NCBI RefSeq assembly: GCF_042654985.1
Contig: NZ_JBHSMT010000028.1
Coordinates: forward strand, 186,001 to 250,000
Direction of reading: 5' to 3'
From: Paraherbaspirillum soli
Lineage (GTDB): Bacteria > Pseudomonadota > Gammaproteobacteria > Burkholderiales > Burkholderiaceae_D
Length of the DNA stretch: 64,000 nt
A program made the position numbers and the translations under genes. Every line of letters begins with the position of its first letter. Positions within the stretch are counted from its first letter, which is position 1. Positions 24,691 through 33,430 of the stretch are shown piece after piece. The notes beneath the pieces are model-generated. The model was given only the letters and a program-made list of their open reading frames with translations, was not told where the DNA came from and did no database searches.

Positions 24691-26445
24691 ATGACCAGCA
24701 ACGACGACAGCATCCACCACGCGCCGCAAAGCTTCCTGACCAAATACGTCTGGAGCCAGGATCACAAGGTGATTGCGGTCCAGTACGCCAGCGTCGCCAT
24801 CCTGGCCGGGCTGGTGGGGCTGGTGCTATCCAACCTGATGCGACTGCAACTGGGATACCCGGGCCGCTTTGCAGGCATCGACGCCGCCCACTACTACCAG
24901 TTCATGACCATGCACGGCATGATCATGGTGATCTACCTGCTCACAGCGCTGTTCCTGGGCGGCTTCGGCAATTACATGATCCCGCTGATGGTGGGCGCGC
25001 GCGACATGGTTTTCCCTTACCTGAACATGCTCAGTTTCTGGGTCTACCTGCTATCGGTGATTGTGCTGATGGCCAGTTTCTTCGTGCCGGGCGGACCGAC
25101 CGGCGCCGGCTGGACGCTGTACCCGCCGCAGGCGATCCTGCCCGGCACTCCCGGCTACGAGTGGGGCATCATCCTGATGCTGGTGTCGCTGCTGATTTTT
25201 ATCGTGGCCGCCACCATGGGCGGGCTGAATTACGTCACCACCGTGCTGCAGGCGCGCACCGAGGGCATGACTTTGCTGCGCATGCCGCTGACGGTGTGGG
25301 GCATTTTCGTCGCCACCATCCTGGCCTTGATCGCCTTCCCTGCCCTGTTCGTCAGCGGCGTGATGATGCTGCTCGACCGTACGCTAGGCACCAGTTTCTT
25401 CATGCCCTCGATATTGGCTATGGGGCAGCAGACCGGTTACAAGGGCGGCAGTCCGTTGCTGTTCCAGCACTTGTTCTGGTTCTTCGGCCATCCCGAGGTC
25501 TACATCGTGGCGCTGCCGGCGTTCGGCATCGTATCCGACCTGATCAGCGTGCATGCGCGCAAAAGCATCTTCGGCTACCGCACCATGGTGTGGGCGATCA
25601 TCGCCATCGGCGTGTTGAGCATGGTGGTCTGGGCCCATCATATGTTCGTCAGCGGCATGAACCCGTATTTCGGCTTCTTCTTCGCCACCACCACGCTGGT
25701 GATCGCGGTGCCGACCGCGATCAAGGTCTACAACTGGCTGCTGACCTTGTGGCGCGGCGATATCCACATGTCGGTACCGATGCTGTTTGCGCTGGCCTTC
25801 GTCAGCACCTTCGTGATCGGCGGCCTGACCGGACTGTTCCTGGGCAATGTCAGCGTCGACATCCCGCTCTCCAACACTTATTTCGTGGTGGCCCATTTCC
25901 ATATGGTGATGGGGGTGTCGCCGCTGCTGGTGATTTTCGGCGGCATCTATCACTGGTATCCCAAGATCACCGGCCGCATGCTCAACGAAACGCTCGGCCG
26001 GCTGCATTTCTGGGTCACTTTCCTCGGCACCTACGCGATCTTTTTCCCGATGCATTATCTCGGCATCCTCGGCATGCCGCGCCGCTACTACGAATTCAGC
26101 GGCTATAAATTCATCCCGCCGTCGGTTGCGCCGCTCAACACCTTCATCACCATCGTTGCGATCGTGGTGGCGGCCTACCAGCTGTTGTTTATCTTCAACC
26201 TGGTGTGGAGCGTTTTTTACGGCAAAAAGGCCAGCGGCAATCCGTGGCGCGCTTGCTCGCTGGAATGGCAAACCCCGCAGACCCCGCCCGCGCACGGCAA
26301 CTGGGGGCCGCAATTGCCGGTCGTGTATCGCGGCGCCTACGCCTATAGCGTGCCGGGCGCGCGAGAGGACTTCATCCCGCAGAATGAACCACCCGCAGCC
26401 GGCGGCGCCGAACCGCAGGCCGCCAGCACAGGAGCACTGGCATGA
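24691..26445 (+). CDS. ctaD: Cytochrome c oxidase subunit I
   Basis: A 584-residue heme-copper oxidase subunit I with about 12 membrane helices. Metal-binding segments are visible: FMTMHGMIMV (low-spin heme His), FFGHPEVYI (CuB His with the Tyr cross-link), VWAHHMFVSGMNP (CuB His pair) and VVAHFHMVMG (heme ligands). The H-P-E-V-Y motif places it in the A family, aa3/caa3 type. It reduces O2 to water and pumps protons. It starts 34 bases after subunit II. The first subunit III gene overlaps its stop by four bases. Confidence 0.96.
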   Translation: MTSNDDSIHHAPQSFLTKYVWSQDHKVIAVQYASVAILAGLVGLVLSNLMRLQLGYPGRFAGIDAAHYYQFMTMHGMIMVIYLLTALFLGGFGNYMIPLMVGARDMVFPYLNMLSFWVYLLSVIVLMASFFVPGGPTGAGWTLYPPQAILPGTPGYEWGIILMLVSLLIFIVAATMGGLNYVTTVLQARTEGMTLLRMPLTVWGIFVATILALIAFPALFVSGVMMLLDRTLGTSFFMPSILAMGQQTGYKGGSPLLFQHLFWFFGHPEVYIVALPAFGIVSDLISVHARKSIFGYRTMVWAIIAIGVLSMVVWAHHMFVSGMNPYFGFFFATTTLVIAVPTAIKVYNWLLTLWRGDIHMSVPMLFALAFVSTFVIGGLTGLFLGNVSVDIPLSNTYFVVAHFHMVMGVSPLLVIFGGIYHWYPKITGRMLNETLGRLHFWVTFLGTYAIFFPMHYLGILGMPRRYYEFSGYKFIPPSVAPLNTFITIVAIVVAAYQLLFIFNLVWSVFYGKKASGNPWRACSLEWQTPQTPPAHGNWGPQLPVVYRGAYAYSVPGAREDFIPQNEPPAAGGAEPQAASTGALA

Positions 26446-27122
26446 ACCCGGGCCCGATGTTGAGAGCCGCCGGCGTCGGCCCCCAGGGCTACGACAGCCC
26501 TGCCCCCCGATCTGGCCCCGACTACCGGCGCCGGCCCGGCATCGACAGTGCCGCCGCCAGCATCGCCTTATGGCTATTCATGATCGTCGCCAGCACGCTG
26601 TTCCTGCTATTCCTCACCGCCTATGCGATGCGGATGAACGCCGGCGACTGGTCGCCGCTCGCCATGCCTTGGCAGCTGTGGCTCAGTACGTTGCTGCTGG
26701 CGGGTGGCAGCGTGTTGCTGCATTTTGCAACGCAGGCGGCACGCGCAGCGCATCTGTCAACCGCCCGCACCCTGCTGCTGGCGGGCGGTGCTTGCGTCTG
26801 TGTCTTCCTCGGGGTGCAATGGTGGGGCTGGCAAGCGCTGCTGACGATCCACGTCACGGCGGCCGGCAATCCGGCCGGCAGCTTCTTTTACCTGCTGACC
26901 GCCATGCACGGGCTGCACGTGGTGGGCGGGCTGGTCGCGTGGGCGCGCACCGCACGCGGCGCGTGGCGCTACACCGCTGCGGTTGACGCCGCCCAAGTCG
27001 CCTGGCGCATCGCGTTATGCGCGCGTTACTGGCATTTTTTGCTGGCGCTATGGATAGTCTTGTTCGCAGCGCTGGGCTGGCTGACGCCGGACCTGGTGCG
27101 GCTGGTATGCGGCATCCGTTGA
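26442..27122 (+). CDS. Subunit III-like protein, first of two
   Basis: A 226-residue membrane protein with five hydrophobic helices, family subunit III. The helix SIALWLFMIVASTLFLLFLT, the HVTAAGNPAGSFFYLLTAMH segment, GLHVVGGLVAWAR and the last helix RYWHFLLALWIVLFAALGW match the COX III pattern, including the Trp-His near the end. It starts with a four-base overlap of the ctaD stop. The second subunit III gene follows 35 bases later. Two different subunit III genes in tandem are typical of a subset of proteobacterial caa3 clusters; this copy is the more divergent and has a proline-rich N-terminus. Confidence 0.85.
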   Translation: MNPGPMLRAAGVGPQGYDSPAPRSGPDYRRRPGIDSAAASIALWLFMIVASTLFLLFLTAYAMRMNAGDWSPLAMPWQLWLSTLLLAGGSVLLHFATQAARAAHLSTARTLLLAGGACVCVFLGVQWWGWQALLTIHVTAAGNPAGSFFYLLTAMHGLHVVGGLVAWARTARGAWRYTAAVDAAQVAWRIALCARYWHFLLALWIVLFAALGWLTPDLVRLVCGIR

Positions 27123-27157
27123 ACGCTGAAGGCTGACAGACAACACCGGGAGGACGC

Positions 27158-27853
27158 ATGAGTACCCCGATCGTTTCATCGCAAGACAGCGCACCGGCAT
27201 CGTTCGGCGCCTGGCGCCAGCTGGTCGCGGACTGGTCGTCAGACCGTCAGGCTTTTCACGTGTCGTGGGGCAAGGCGATGATGTGGATTTTCCTGCTGTC
27301 CGACACTTTCATCTTCAGCTGCTTCCTGACCGGCTACATGACGGTGCGCATCTCCAGCACCATCCCCTGGCCCAATCCGGGCAAAGTGTTTGCCCTCAAC
27401 ATCGGCGGCCACGAAATCCCGTTGATCCTGATCGCGATCATGACCTTTGTGCTGATCAGCAGCAGCGGCACGATGGCGATGGCGGTCAATTTTGCCTACC
27501 GCCGCGACCGCCTGCGCACCGCCTTGCTGATGCTGGCCACCGCCGCCTTCGGCATCACCTTCGTCAGCATGCAAGTGTTCGAATGGACCAAGCTGATCGT
27601 GCAGGAAGGCGTACGGCCGTGGGGCAATCCGATGGGCGCGCCGCAGTTCGGCTCCACCTTCTTCATGATCACCGGCTTTCACGGCCTGCACGTCACGGCC
27701 GGCGTGATTTACCTGCTCACCGTCGCGGTGCGCGTGCTGCGCGGCCGTTATGAACAAAGCGGCAATTACCAGATCGTCGAAATCGCCGGCCTGTACTGGC
27801 ACTTCGTCGACCTGGTCTGGGTATTCATCTTTGCGCTGTTCTATCTCTGGTGA
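27158..27853 (+). CDS. ctaE: Cytochrome c oxidase subunit III, second copy
   Basis: A 231-residue subunit III with five predicted helices. Family motifs are WGKAMMWIFLLSDTFIFSCF, ILIAIMTFVLISSSGTMAMA, FGSTFFMITGFHGLHVTAGV and AGLYWHFVDLVWVFIFALFY, the last being the standard subunit III ending. It stabilises subunit I during turnover. It is 35 bases after the first subunit III gene, and the small subunit gene starts nine bases after its stop. An AGGA-type ribosome site precedes the ATG. Confidence 0.93.
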   Translation: MSTPIVSSQDSAPASFGAWRQLVADWSSDRQAFHVSWGKAMMWIFLLSDTFIFSCFLTGYMTVRISSTIPWPNPGKVFALNIGGHEIPLILIAIMTFVLISSSGTMAMAVNFAYRRDRLRTALLMLATAAFGITFVSMQVFEWTKLIVQEGVRPWGNPMGAPQFGSTFFMITGFHGLHVTAGVIYLLTVAVRVLRGRYEQSGNYQIVEIAGLYWHFVDLVWVFIFALFYLW

Positions 27854-27861
27854 GGTGCGCC

Positions 27862-28176
27862 ATGACTTCCGGCACAGGACAAACACATCCGATCAGTCTC
27901 TACCTCAAAATCTGGGGCCTGCTGTTCATCCTCAGCACGTTCTCGTTCATGGTCGACGTGCTGCACTTCCAGGGCTATCTACGCTGGGGTCTGATCCTGC
28001 TGTTCATGCTGATGAAGGCCGGGCTGATCGTGGCCTTCTTCATGCACATGGCGTGGGAACGGCTGGCGCTGGTGTACGCCATCCTGATACCGCCGCTATG
28101 CCTGCTGGTGCTGGTGGGCTTGATGGCGACCGAGGCCGATTACGTGTTTGCTACGCGGCTGGTGTTTTTTCGGTAA
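27862..28176 (+). CDS. Cytochrome c oxidase subunit IV-like small membrane protein
   Basis: A 104-residue protein with three hydrophobic helices (LYLKIWGLLFILSTFSFMVD; RWGLILLFMLMKAGLIVAFF followed by MHMAWE; and YAILIPPLCLLVLVGLMATE). The pattern with FMHM after the second helix is common to bacterial oxidase subunit IV proteins. The start at 27862 has GAGGT at good spacing; an in-frame GTG four codons earlier overlaps the previous stop. It ends the oxidase operon and converges with the cupredoxin gene one base away. Confidence 0.85.
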   Translation: MTSGTGQTHPISLYLKIWGLLFILSTFSFMVDVLHFQGYLRWGLILLFMLMKAGLIVAFFMHMAWERLALVYAILIPPLCLLVLVGLMATEADYVFATRLVFFR

Positions 28177-28177
28177 C

Positions 28178-28549
28178 TCACTTGACGACAAGTTTTCCCT
28201 TCATCGTCGGATGCACGGTGCAGGTGTAGGAAAACTCGCCTTTCGCTTTGGCCGTGAATTTCCATGAATGATCCGGCGCAATTTGCTTGGAGTCGAAACT
28301 GCGATTGTCCGCCGTCACCGTGTGCGGATAAGGATCTTTGTTGGTCCATACCACCGTGTCGCCGGCATTGACCTCGATGACCTCTGGCGAATACTTCAAG
28401 CCCTCGATCACGACGGTATGGGTGTTGGCTTGCGCGGCGCCGATGGCAGCCGCATAGGCCGTGGCGGCGACGGCGATCAACAGCATTTTGGTCAGGGCCA
28501 GCCGTTGATGCCGCCAGCCGCCGCGACTTGAATAAGCGGACGGGTTCAT
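28178..28549 (-). CDS. Small exported cupredoxin
   Basis: A 123-residue plastocyanin/amicyanin-like blue copper protein. After a signal peptide ending at about residue 41 (QANTHTVVIEG) it carries the copper ligands H76 (DPYPHTVTA), C110, H113 and M116 (CTVHPTMKG). The ligand spacing C-x2-H-x2-M is the amicyanin type. The neighbouring oxidase suggests it carries electrons to or from the caa3 complex, which is inference. A DUF4142 gene lies directly upstream on the same strand with a two-base gap. Confidence 0.9.
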   Translation of the reverse strand: MNPSAYSSRGGWRHQRLALTKMLLIAVAATAYAAAIGAAQANTHTVVIEGLKYSPEVIEVNAGDTVVWTNKDPYPHTVTADNRSFDSKQIAPDHSWKFTAKAKGEFSYTCTVHPTMKGKLVVK

Positions 28550-28551
28550 GG

Positions 28552-29076
28552 TTATTTCATCGCTCCTTGAATTTGTTTCGCCATCTGCAAATGCGCGTCG
28601 ATTGCAGGCCGTACTTTCGAAATCAAATCTTTCAACTCGGCATTCTGGGCGTTGGGCAGCAGGGTCTGGTCAATCGCATCCAGCACCGCCTGATGATAAG
28701 TAACTTCATTGTCGATATAGGCCTTGTCGAACTCGCCGCCCTTCAGCGTTTTGAGATTTTTTACGTTGGCAGCGCCGCCTTCTTTCAGGCTCTTGCTGGT
28801 ATCGCTGTCCTCCGGCGTGACGCGGAGTTTGGTGACCAGGGCCGTGGCTTGCTTGTTGACGCCGCTATGGTCGGTGATCATGCGCTGCGCAAACTCTTTG
28901 ACGCTTTTATTGTGCGATTTCGATTTGGCCACCTTGGCGGCGTTGATGTCGACCGTGTTGGCAGCAACAACGATGCCGGCTATTTGCGCATCATTCGGTG
29001 CCGCAGATTGCGCCAGCGCTGCCGTTCCTCCCAAAGCCAGCAAGGCTGCCAGCAAACCGCTTATTAGTGTTTTCAT
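28552..29076 (-). CDS. DUF4142 exported protein
   Basis: A 174-residue DUF4142 protein: signal peptide MKTLISGLLAALLALGGTAA, ending near LAQSA, then the four-helix ferritin-like DUF4142 domain with VVAANTVDINAAKVAKSKSH, VKEFAQRMITDHSGVNKQA, YIDNEVTYHQAVLDAIDQTL and a closing LQMAKQIQ helix. Family members are periplasmic and often occur beside copper or oxidase genes; no activity is established. Start 29076 begins the signal peptide; four upstream codons are also open. The cupredoxin gene follows two bases later. Confidence 0.9.
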   Translation of the reverse strand: MKTLISGLLAALLALGGTAALAQSAAPNDAQIAGIVVAANTVDINAAKVAKSKSHNKSVKEFAQRMITDHSGVNKQATALVTKLRVTPEDSDTSKSLKEGGAANVKNLKTLKGGEFDKAYIDNEVTYHQAVLDAIDQTLLPNAQNAELKDLISKVRPAIDAHLQMAKQIQGAMK

Positions 29077-29208
29077 TTGGAACCCCATTATTTGATTGGA
29101 AATTCTTCACGGGAATAGGAAAGAGCCAGAAAAAACAACGCGTTACGCGTTGCTCTGTCAGCATAGACATTGGTATTGCAAGTTTCAATGTCATGCGCCG
29201 CCTAGTAT

Positions 29209-30105
29209 TTAGCGAAGCGCCGCGCAGGTCTCCAGCACCAGGCCGCGCAACCAGCGATGCGCTGGATCGGCATCCAGCCGCGGGTGCCAGAGCAATGAAA
29301 TCGTCAGTTCCGGCGCCGCGACCGGAAGCGGAAAGCTATGCATGCCGGCGCGCAGGTTTCCGGTTTGCCATTCGGGAACACTGGCGATCAGGTCGGAGGC
29401 CCGAGCGAGCGCCAATGCAGCCGAGAACCCTTCGACGATGGTGGCGATCTGTCGTTCCAGCCCGAACGGTTGCAAGGCTTCATCAATCGCCCCCCGGTCA
29501 AGCCCCCGCCGCGAGACGCAGATGTGCCGACCGCTCGCATAACGGGCAGGCGTGATGTCGCCTTGGCTCAGCGCGTGCCCGATCCGTACCACGCCGATGA
29601 AACGATCCCTGAACAACGCACGTGCACGAACCTCCGGACCAGTCGTCTTGCCCACCACGCCAGTCTCCAGATCGACGGTGCCGTCGCGTAGAGACGTGCT
29701 CTCTTTGTTGGTTTTCTGCACGAAGCAGAGCCGTACCCCAGGAGCCTGCTCGCCGACGCGGGCAATCAAATCCGCTCCGAAGTTCTCGACAAAGCCGTCG
29801 CGGGTACGCAGCGTGAACGTCCTGACGAGCTGTTTGAGGTAGAGCGTCTCGGCAGGACGGAGCACCGCTTCCGCATCCAAAACCAGCTGGCTAACACGCT
29901 CGCGGAGTTCGAGCGCTCGGGGTGTCGGAACCAGACCGCGGCCGGCCCTGACCAAAAGCGGATCGCCGGTCGTCTCCCGCAATCGCGCAAGCGCACGGCT
30001 CATCGCCGACGGGCTAAGCCGCAAGCGTTGGGCTGCGCGTGCAACGCTCCCTTCTGCGAGCACTACGTCAAGAGTGACAAGTAAGTTGAAATCTGGAGTC
30101 GACAT
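29209..30105 (-). CDS. LysR-family transcriptional regulator
   Basis: A 298-residue LysR regulator. The winged helix-turn-helix is residues 6-65 (NLLVTLDVVLAEGSVARAAQ, RLRLSPSAMSRALARLRETT); the remainder is the two-lobed effector domain. It faces away from tpm and the MFS pump at 31029, so it may control that pump, a frequent LysR arrangement. The 28-bp arm of an inverted-repeat element begins three bases upstream of its ATG, so its ribosome site (AGGA in CTCAGGACACTG) and promoter lie inside the element. The effector is unknown. Confidence 0.9.
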   Translation of the reverse strand: MSTPDFNLLVTLDVVLAEGSVARAAQRLRLSPSAMSRALARLRETTGDPLLVRAGRGLVPTPRALELRERVSQLVLDAEAVLRPAETLYLKQLVRTFTLRTRDGFVENFGADLIARVGEQAPGVRLCFVQKTNKESTSLRDGTVDLETGVVGKTTGPEVRARALFRDRFIGVVRIGHALSQGDITPARYASGRHICVSRRGLDRGAIDEALQPFGLERQIATIVEGFSAALALARASDLIASVPEWQTGNLRAGMHSFPLPVAAPELTISLLWHPRLDADPAHRWLRGLVLETCAALR

Positions 30106-30108
30106 ACA

Positions 30109-30270
30109 CAGTGTCCTGAGTTACTAATTCGTTGAATAAATAAGCCGAGAATCGCCCCGATACCGCGTCACAAATGCGCGCAAGGCTCCAGCCTTGCTGT
30201 GCTTTGTTCCTTGTCTCGTGACGATTTCGACATATTTAAATCTTCAACGAATTAGTAACTCAGGACACTG
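30109..30270. mobile_element. 162-bp element with perfect 28-bp terminal inverted repeats
   Basis: Left arm 30109-30136 (CAGTGTCCTGAGTTACTAAT and eight more bases) and right arm 30243-30270 are exact reverse complements over 28 bp. The 106-bp centre has no gene. The size, perfect ends and lack of coding capacity fit a MITE or the remains of an insertion sequence. I see no clear target duplication; the bases GACAT occur near both sides but not at the junctions. It separates the LysR gene from tpm and supplies the 5' region of the LysR gene. Confidence 0.75.
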
Positions 30271-30397
30271 GACATTATCGCAGTTTGTTTTTGATATGGC
30301 GCCAAACGCACGAATAAAGTGCAAATGGTGCGTCTTCCGCCATACCAGCCTATGGAGTACGCTTCTGACAGGTAAATAAATTTCTAAGGGGAATATT

Positions 30398-31036
30398 TTG
30401 GATACAAATTTTTGGCACCAAAAATGGGAAAAAAATGACATTGGTTTCCACCAAAATGACGCCAATCCACTATTGGTGAATTATTTCAAAACACTTTCTT
30501 TAGCGAAAGGCAGTCGTGTGTTTTTACCGTTGTGCGGTAAAACGCTTGATATCCGTTGGCTACTGTCCAATGGCTATCGTGTTGCCGGCGCTGAATTGAG
30601 CAAAATAGCCATCGAACAATTATTTGCCGAGCTTGGAGTCGCACCAAAAATATCGGGAGCCGGTGAATTGGAGCACTACAGCGCACCAAATATCGACCTA
30701 TTTGTCGGCGATATTTTTGATTTGTCTGGAAAGACACTGGGCGTAGTCGATGCCATTTATGACAGAGCGGCGTTAGTGGCACTGCCCCAAACAATCCGCA
30801 ATCGCTACACAGCGCACTTGATGGAGATAACGAAAAAAGCACCGCAGCTGCTCATTGCTTATGAATACGACCAGAGCTTGATGGAAGGTCCACCTTTTTC
30901 AATCAGTAACGAGGAGGTAAATCAACACTACAGGGATAGCTATGATCTGACTCTCATGGCAAGTACAGATGTCGCTGGCGGACTGAAGGGGAAATGTGCA
31001 GCACAAGAGAATGTCTGGCTGCTAAAAAATGGCTGA
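30398..31036 (+). CDS. tpm: Thiopurine S-methyltransferase (TPMT family)
   Basis: A 212-residue SAM-dependent methyltransferase. The TPMT signature FWHQKWEKNDIGFHQ opens the chain. FLPLCGKTLDIRWLLSNGYR gives the SAM-binding strand, VVDAIYDRAALVALP the conserved Asp-Arg-Ala, and EGPPFSISNEEV the C-terminal substrate loop. Bacterial TPMTs methylate sulfur, selenium or tellurium compounds. The start is TTG at 30398 with AAGGGG before it. Base composition is visibly more AT-rich than on either side, suggesting transfer. Its stop overlaps the MFS gene start by eight bases. Confidence 0.92.
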   Translation: MDTNFWHQKWEKNDIGFHQNDANPLLVNYFKTLSLAKGSRVFLPLCGKTLDIRWLLSNGYRVAGAELSKIAIEQLFAELGVAPKISGAGELEHYSAPNIDLFVGDIFDLSGKTLGVVDAIYDRAALVALPQTIRNRYTAHLMEITKKAPQLLIAYEYDQSLMEGPPFSISNEEVNQHYRDSYDLTLMASTDVAGGLKGKCAAQENVWLLKNG

Positions 31037-32513
31037 TTACAACTACAAACGCCTCATTAGCGGACCAGATGAGGCAGTAGCCGGAAGCGCCTCAAACGCC
31101 ACAGGCACACCTTCGGTTCGCTGGGCGCTAGCCGGTCTCTCCCTGTCCATGTTGATGTCCTCACTCGATACCAGCATCGCCAATGCCGGCTTGCCGACGC
31201 TGGCGCAAGCGTTCGGCGCTTCTTTCCAGGCAGTTCAGTGGATCGTCCTCGCTTATCTCCTTGCCATCACCACCCTGATTGTCAGCGTCGGACGGTTCGG
31301 TGACATCATCGGCCGCCGCCGCTTGCTGCTGGGCGGGATCGTCCTGTTCACGGTGGCCTCGCTACTGTGTGGCGTCGCTCCCTCGCTTTGGTTTCTGGTT
31401 GCCGCCCGGGCCGCGCAGGGCCTTGGAGCAGCCGTCATGATGGCCCTCGCCATGGCATGCGTCAGTGAGACGGTGCCAAAAGAAAAGACCGGCAGCGCCA
31501 TGGGATTGCTCGGCACCATGTCCGCGATTGGCACCACTTTGGGCCCGTCGCTCGGCGGCCTGCTGATCGCCGGTCCCGGTTGGCGTGCGATCTTCCTGGT
31601 CAACGTCCCGCTAGGCATCCTGAATTTTGTTCTCGCGCAGCGCTACCTGCCCGCTGATCGCCAGAGACCGAAAACGGATCGGACCGGCTTCGACCATACA
31701 GGCACGCTGCTGCTTGCTGTTACGCTCGCGGCTTATGCGCTTGCCATGACGATAGGACGGGGCAGATTCGGTGCGCTCAACGCGGCCCTGCTGCTGGCAG
31801 CCGTGTTGGTAGCCGCCCTTTTCCTGCGGGTCGAAGCAAAAGCCGCGTCACCTTTGATCCGATTGGCGATGTTCCGCAATCCGGTTCTAAGTGCCAGCCT
31901 CGCCATGAGCGCGCTGGTGTCGACGGTGATGATGTCGACCTTGGTGGTGGGACCGTTCTACCTCTCTCGTGCGCTCGGGCTCGAAGCCGTTCTGGTTGGG
32001 CTGGTCTTATCGGCCGGTCCGCTGGTTGCCGCGCTGACCGGCGTGCCGGCGGGCCGCATCGTGGACCGTTTTGGCGCGCAACGCATGACCATCGCCGGGC
32101 TGATTGGGATGGCGGCCGGTTGCTGCGTTCTATCCCTGGTCCCGGCGACATTCGGTATCGCTGGATACGTCACCCCGATTGTCTGCATCACCGCCAGCTA
32201 TGCACTGTTCCAGGCGGCCAACAACACCGCGGTCATGAGCGACATCCGCGCCGACCAGCGCGGCGTCATTTCCGGCATGCTCAGCCTGTCGCGCAATCTC
32301 GGATTGATTACCGGCGCGTCTGCGATGGGCGCAGTATTCGCGCTGGCGTCGGCGGCGACCGACATGGCAATGGCGCGTCCCGCTGCCATTGCCACCGGCA
32401 TGCACATCACGTTCGCCGTCGCGGGGATCCTGATCGTCGTCGCGCTCGCCATCGCGATAAAACGCCGCACCGGCTTGAACCAAGCCGATGCGGCGCAATG
32501 CACCATCGGCTAA
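31029..32513 (+). CDS. MFS drug exporter, DHA2-type
   Basis: A 494-residue, about 14-helix transporter of the major facilitator superfamily. Motif A is GRFGDIIGRRRLLLGG between helices 2 and 3; helix 1 has LSMLMSSLDTSIANAGLPTL with the D-T-S-I-A-N pattern of H+ antiporters; motif C lies in helix 5 (GLLGTMSAIGTTLGPSLGGL). These indicate an H+-coupled efflux pump of the EmrB/QacA group in the inner membrane. It overlaps tpm and lies divergent to the LysR gene. The polar N-terminus before residue 30 may reflect an early start. The substrate is unknown. Confidence 0.9.
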   Translation: MADYNYKRLISGPDEAVAGSASNATGTPSVRWALAGLSLSMLMSSLDTSIANAGLPTLAQAFGASFQAVQWIVLAYLLAITTLIVSVGRFGDIIGRRRLLLGGIVLFTVASLLCGVAPSLWFLVAARAAQGLGAAVMMALAMACVSETVPKEKTGSAMGLLGTMSAIGTTLGPSLGGLLIAGPGWRAIFLVNVPLGILNFVLAQRYLPADRQRPKTDRTGFDHTGTLLLAVTLAAYALAMTIGRGRFGALNAALLLAAVLVAALFLRVEAKAASPLIRLAMFRNPVLSASLAMSALVSTVMMSTLVVGPFYLSRALGLEAVLVGLVLSAGPLVAALTGVPAGRIVDRFGAQRMTIAGLIGMAAGCCVLSLVPATFGIAGYVTPIVCITASYALFQAANNTAVMSDIRADQRGVISGMLSLSRNLGLITGASAMGAVFALASAATDMAMARPAAIATGMHITFAVAGILIVVALAIAIKRRTGLNQADAAQCTIG

Positions 32514-32522
32514 CGCTTAGCC
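32508..32522. terminator. Short hairpin shared by convergent stops
   Basis: GGCTAA and TTAGCC form a 6-bp palindrome around CGC, containing the stop codons of the MFS gene and the opposite gene at 32517. It may act as a weak bidirectional terminator, but there is no strong T-run. Confidence 0.35.
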
Positions 32523-33245
32523 AAGCGAAGTCAGGGTGATGCTCACATTGGTGGAATCGTTAAGGCTATCGGCGTTCATCGCCACCCACTGCTGGTTGTT
32601 GCCAAACAGCGTGATGTTCACAGATGAGGAAGTCAGCACCACTACCTTGGTGTTTTGAGCGGCGTAGGTGTCGCCGTCGAATTGCTGAACGATAGGCTGA
32701 TAGGAAGTGTCCGGCGCATTCAGAACATAGATCGTCACTTGCCCGGACGCGTTGAACAGCGCGAAATAAAAGGCGTTGATGCCGGAAGTCACGTTGAGGT
32801 TATAGTGCTGCGCGCTCGGAACGAAGTAATAACGGCTGTACTTGTTGAACGGTTTGCTGTCGCCGTTGGCCTGCAGCTGCTGATTGTTGAGACCGGTGGT
32901 ATTGGTCGGCATCGACTGGCTGCCCAACCACGATTCCGCTTGTACGCCGCTGCCGGCGGAAGGCGTGATCGAAGCGGTCAGGCTGGATGAACCGTTGATG
33001 TTTGGGCTAGCGCCGGAGAAAGTCAGGATCGCGGCGGAGCCTTGATTGCCGGTCGTCTCCGGGGCGGTCAGCACGGAGACATATTGATTGGAGCCGATAT
33101 AAGTAACTGGCACTGCTTGTGCTGCGGTCGTCGAGTTGTACAGGAACGCCACATTGATCGGATTGACGATCACATTGACGGCCTGCAGCGAATTTCCTTG
33201 GCTGACGGTCAGACGATTGCCACCATTCCAATTCTGAGTACCCAT
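32517..33245 (-). CDS. Unknown Asn/Ser/Thr-rich beta protein
   Basis: A 242-residue protein starting MGTQNWNGGNRLTVSQGNSL. It has no cysteine and no signal peptide, and is rich in Asn, Ser, Thr, Gln and Gly with many alternating hydrophobic residues, suggesting a beta-sandwich of two similar halves (about residues 10-100 and 135-242). The middle (GSQSMPTNTTGLNNQQLQAN) looks like a linker. The gene follows the MFS pump on the opposite strand. I do not recognise a family; a lectin-like or surface-binding fold is a guess. Codon use and length make a real gene likely. Confidence 0.75.
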   Translation of the reverse strand: MGTQNWNGGNRLTVSQGNSLQAVNVIVNPINVAFLYNSTTAAQAVPVTYIGSNQYVSVLTAPETTGNQGSAAILTFSGASPNINGSSSLTASITPSAGSGVQAESWLGSQSMPTNTTGLNNQQLQANGDSKPFNKYSRYYFVPSAQHYNLNVTSGINAFYFALFNASGQVTIYVLNAPDTSYQPIVQQFDGDTYAAQNTKVVVLTSSSVNITLFGNNQQWVAMNADSLNDSTNVSITLTSLG

Positions 33246-33430
33246 GAATAATCTCCTGTTTGTAGGATCTATGGTTCCCGACGCCCGGCTGAGCGCCTGG
33301 AACCATCATAGGATGCTCCTGTGCAACTTATATCCTGATAGAAGCGACAGCTGGATTAAATGGAATCGGCGTTATTTGCGGCGACGGAGATGAAATGTTG
33401 GGCTTCGCCTTCGGCTCAACCGCAACCGAA

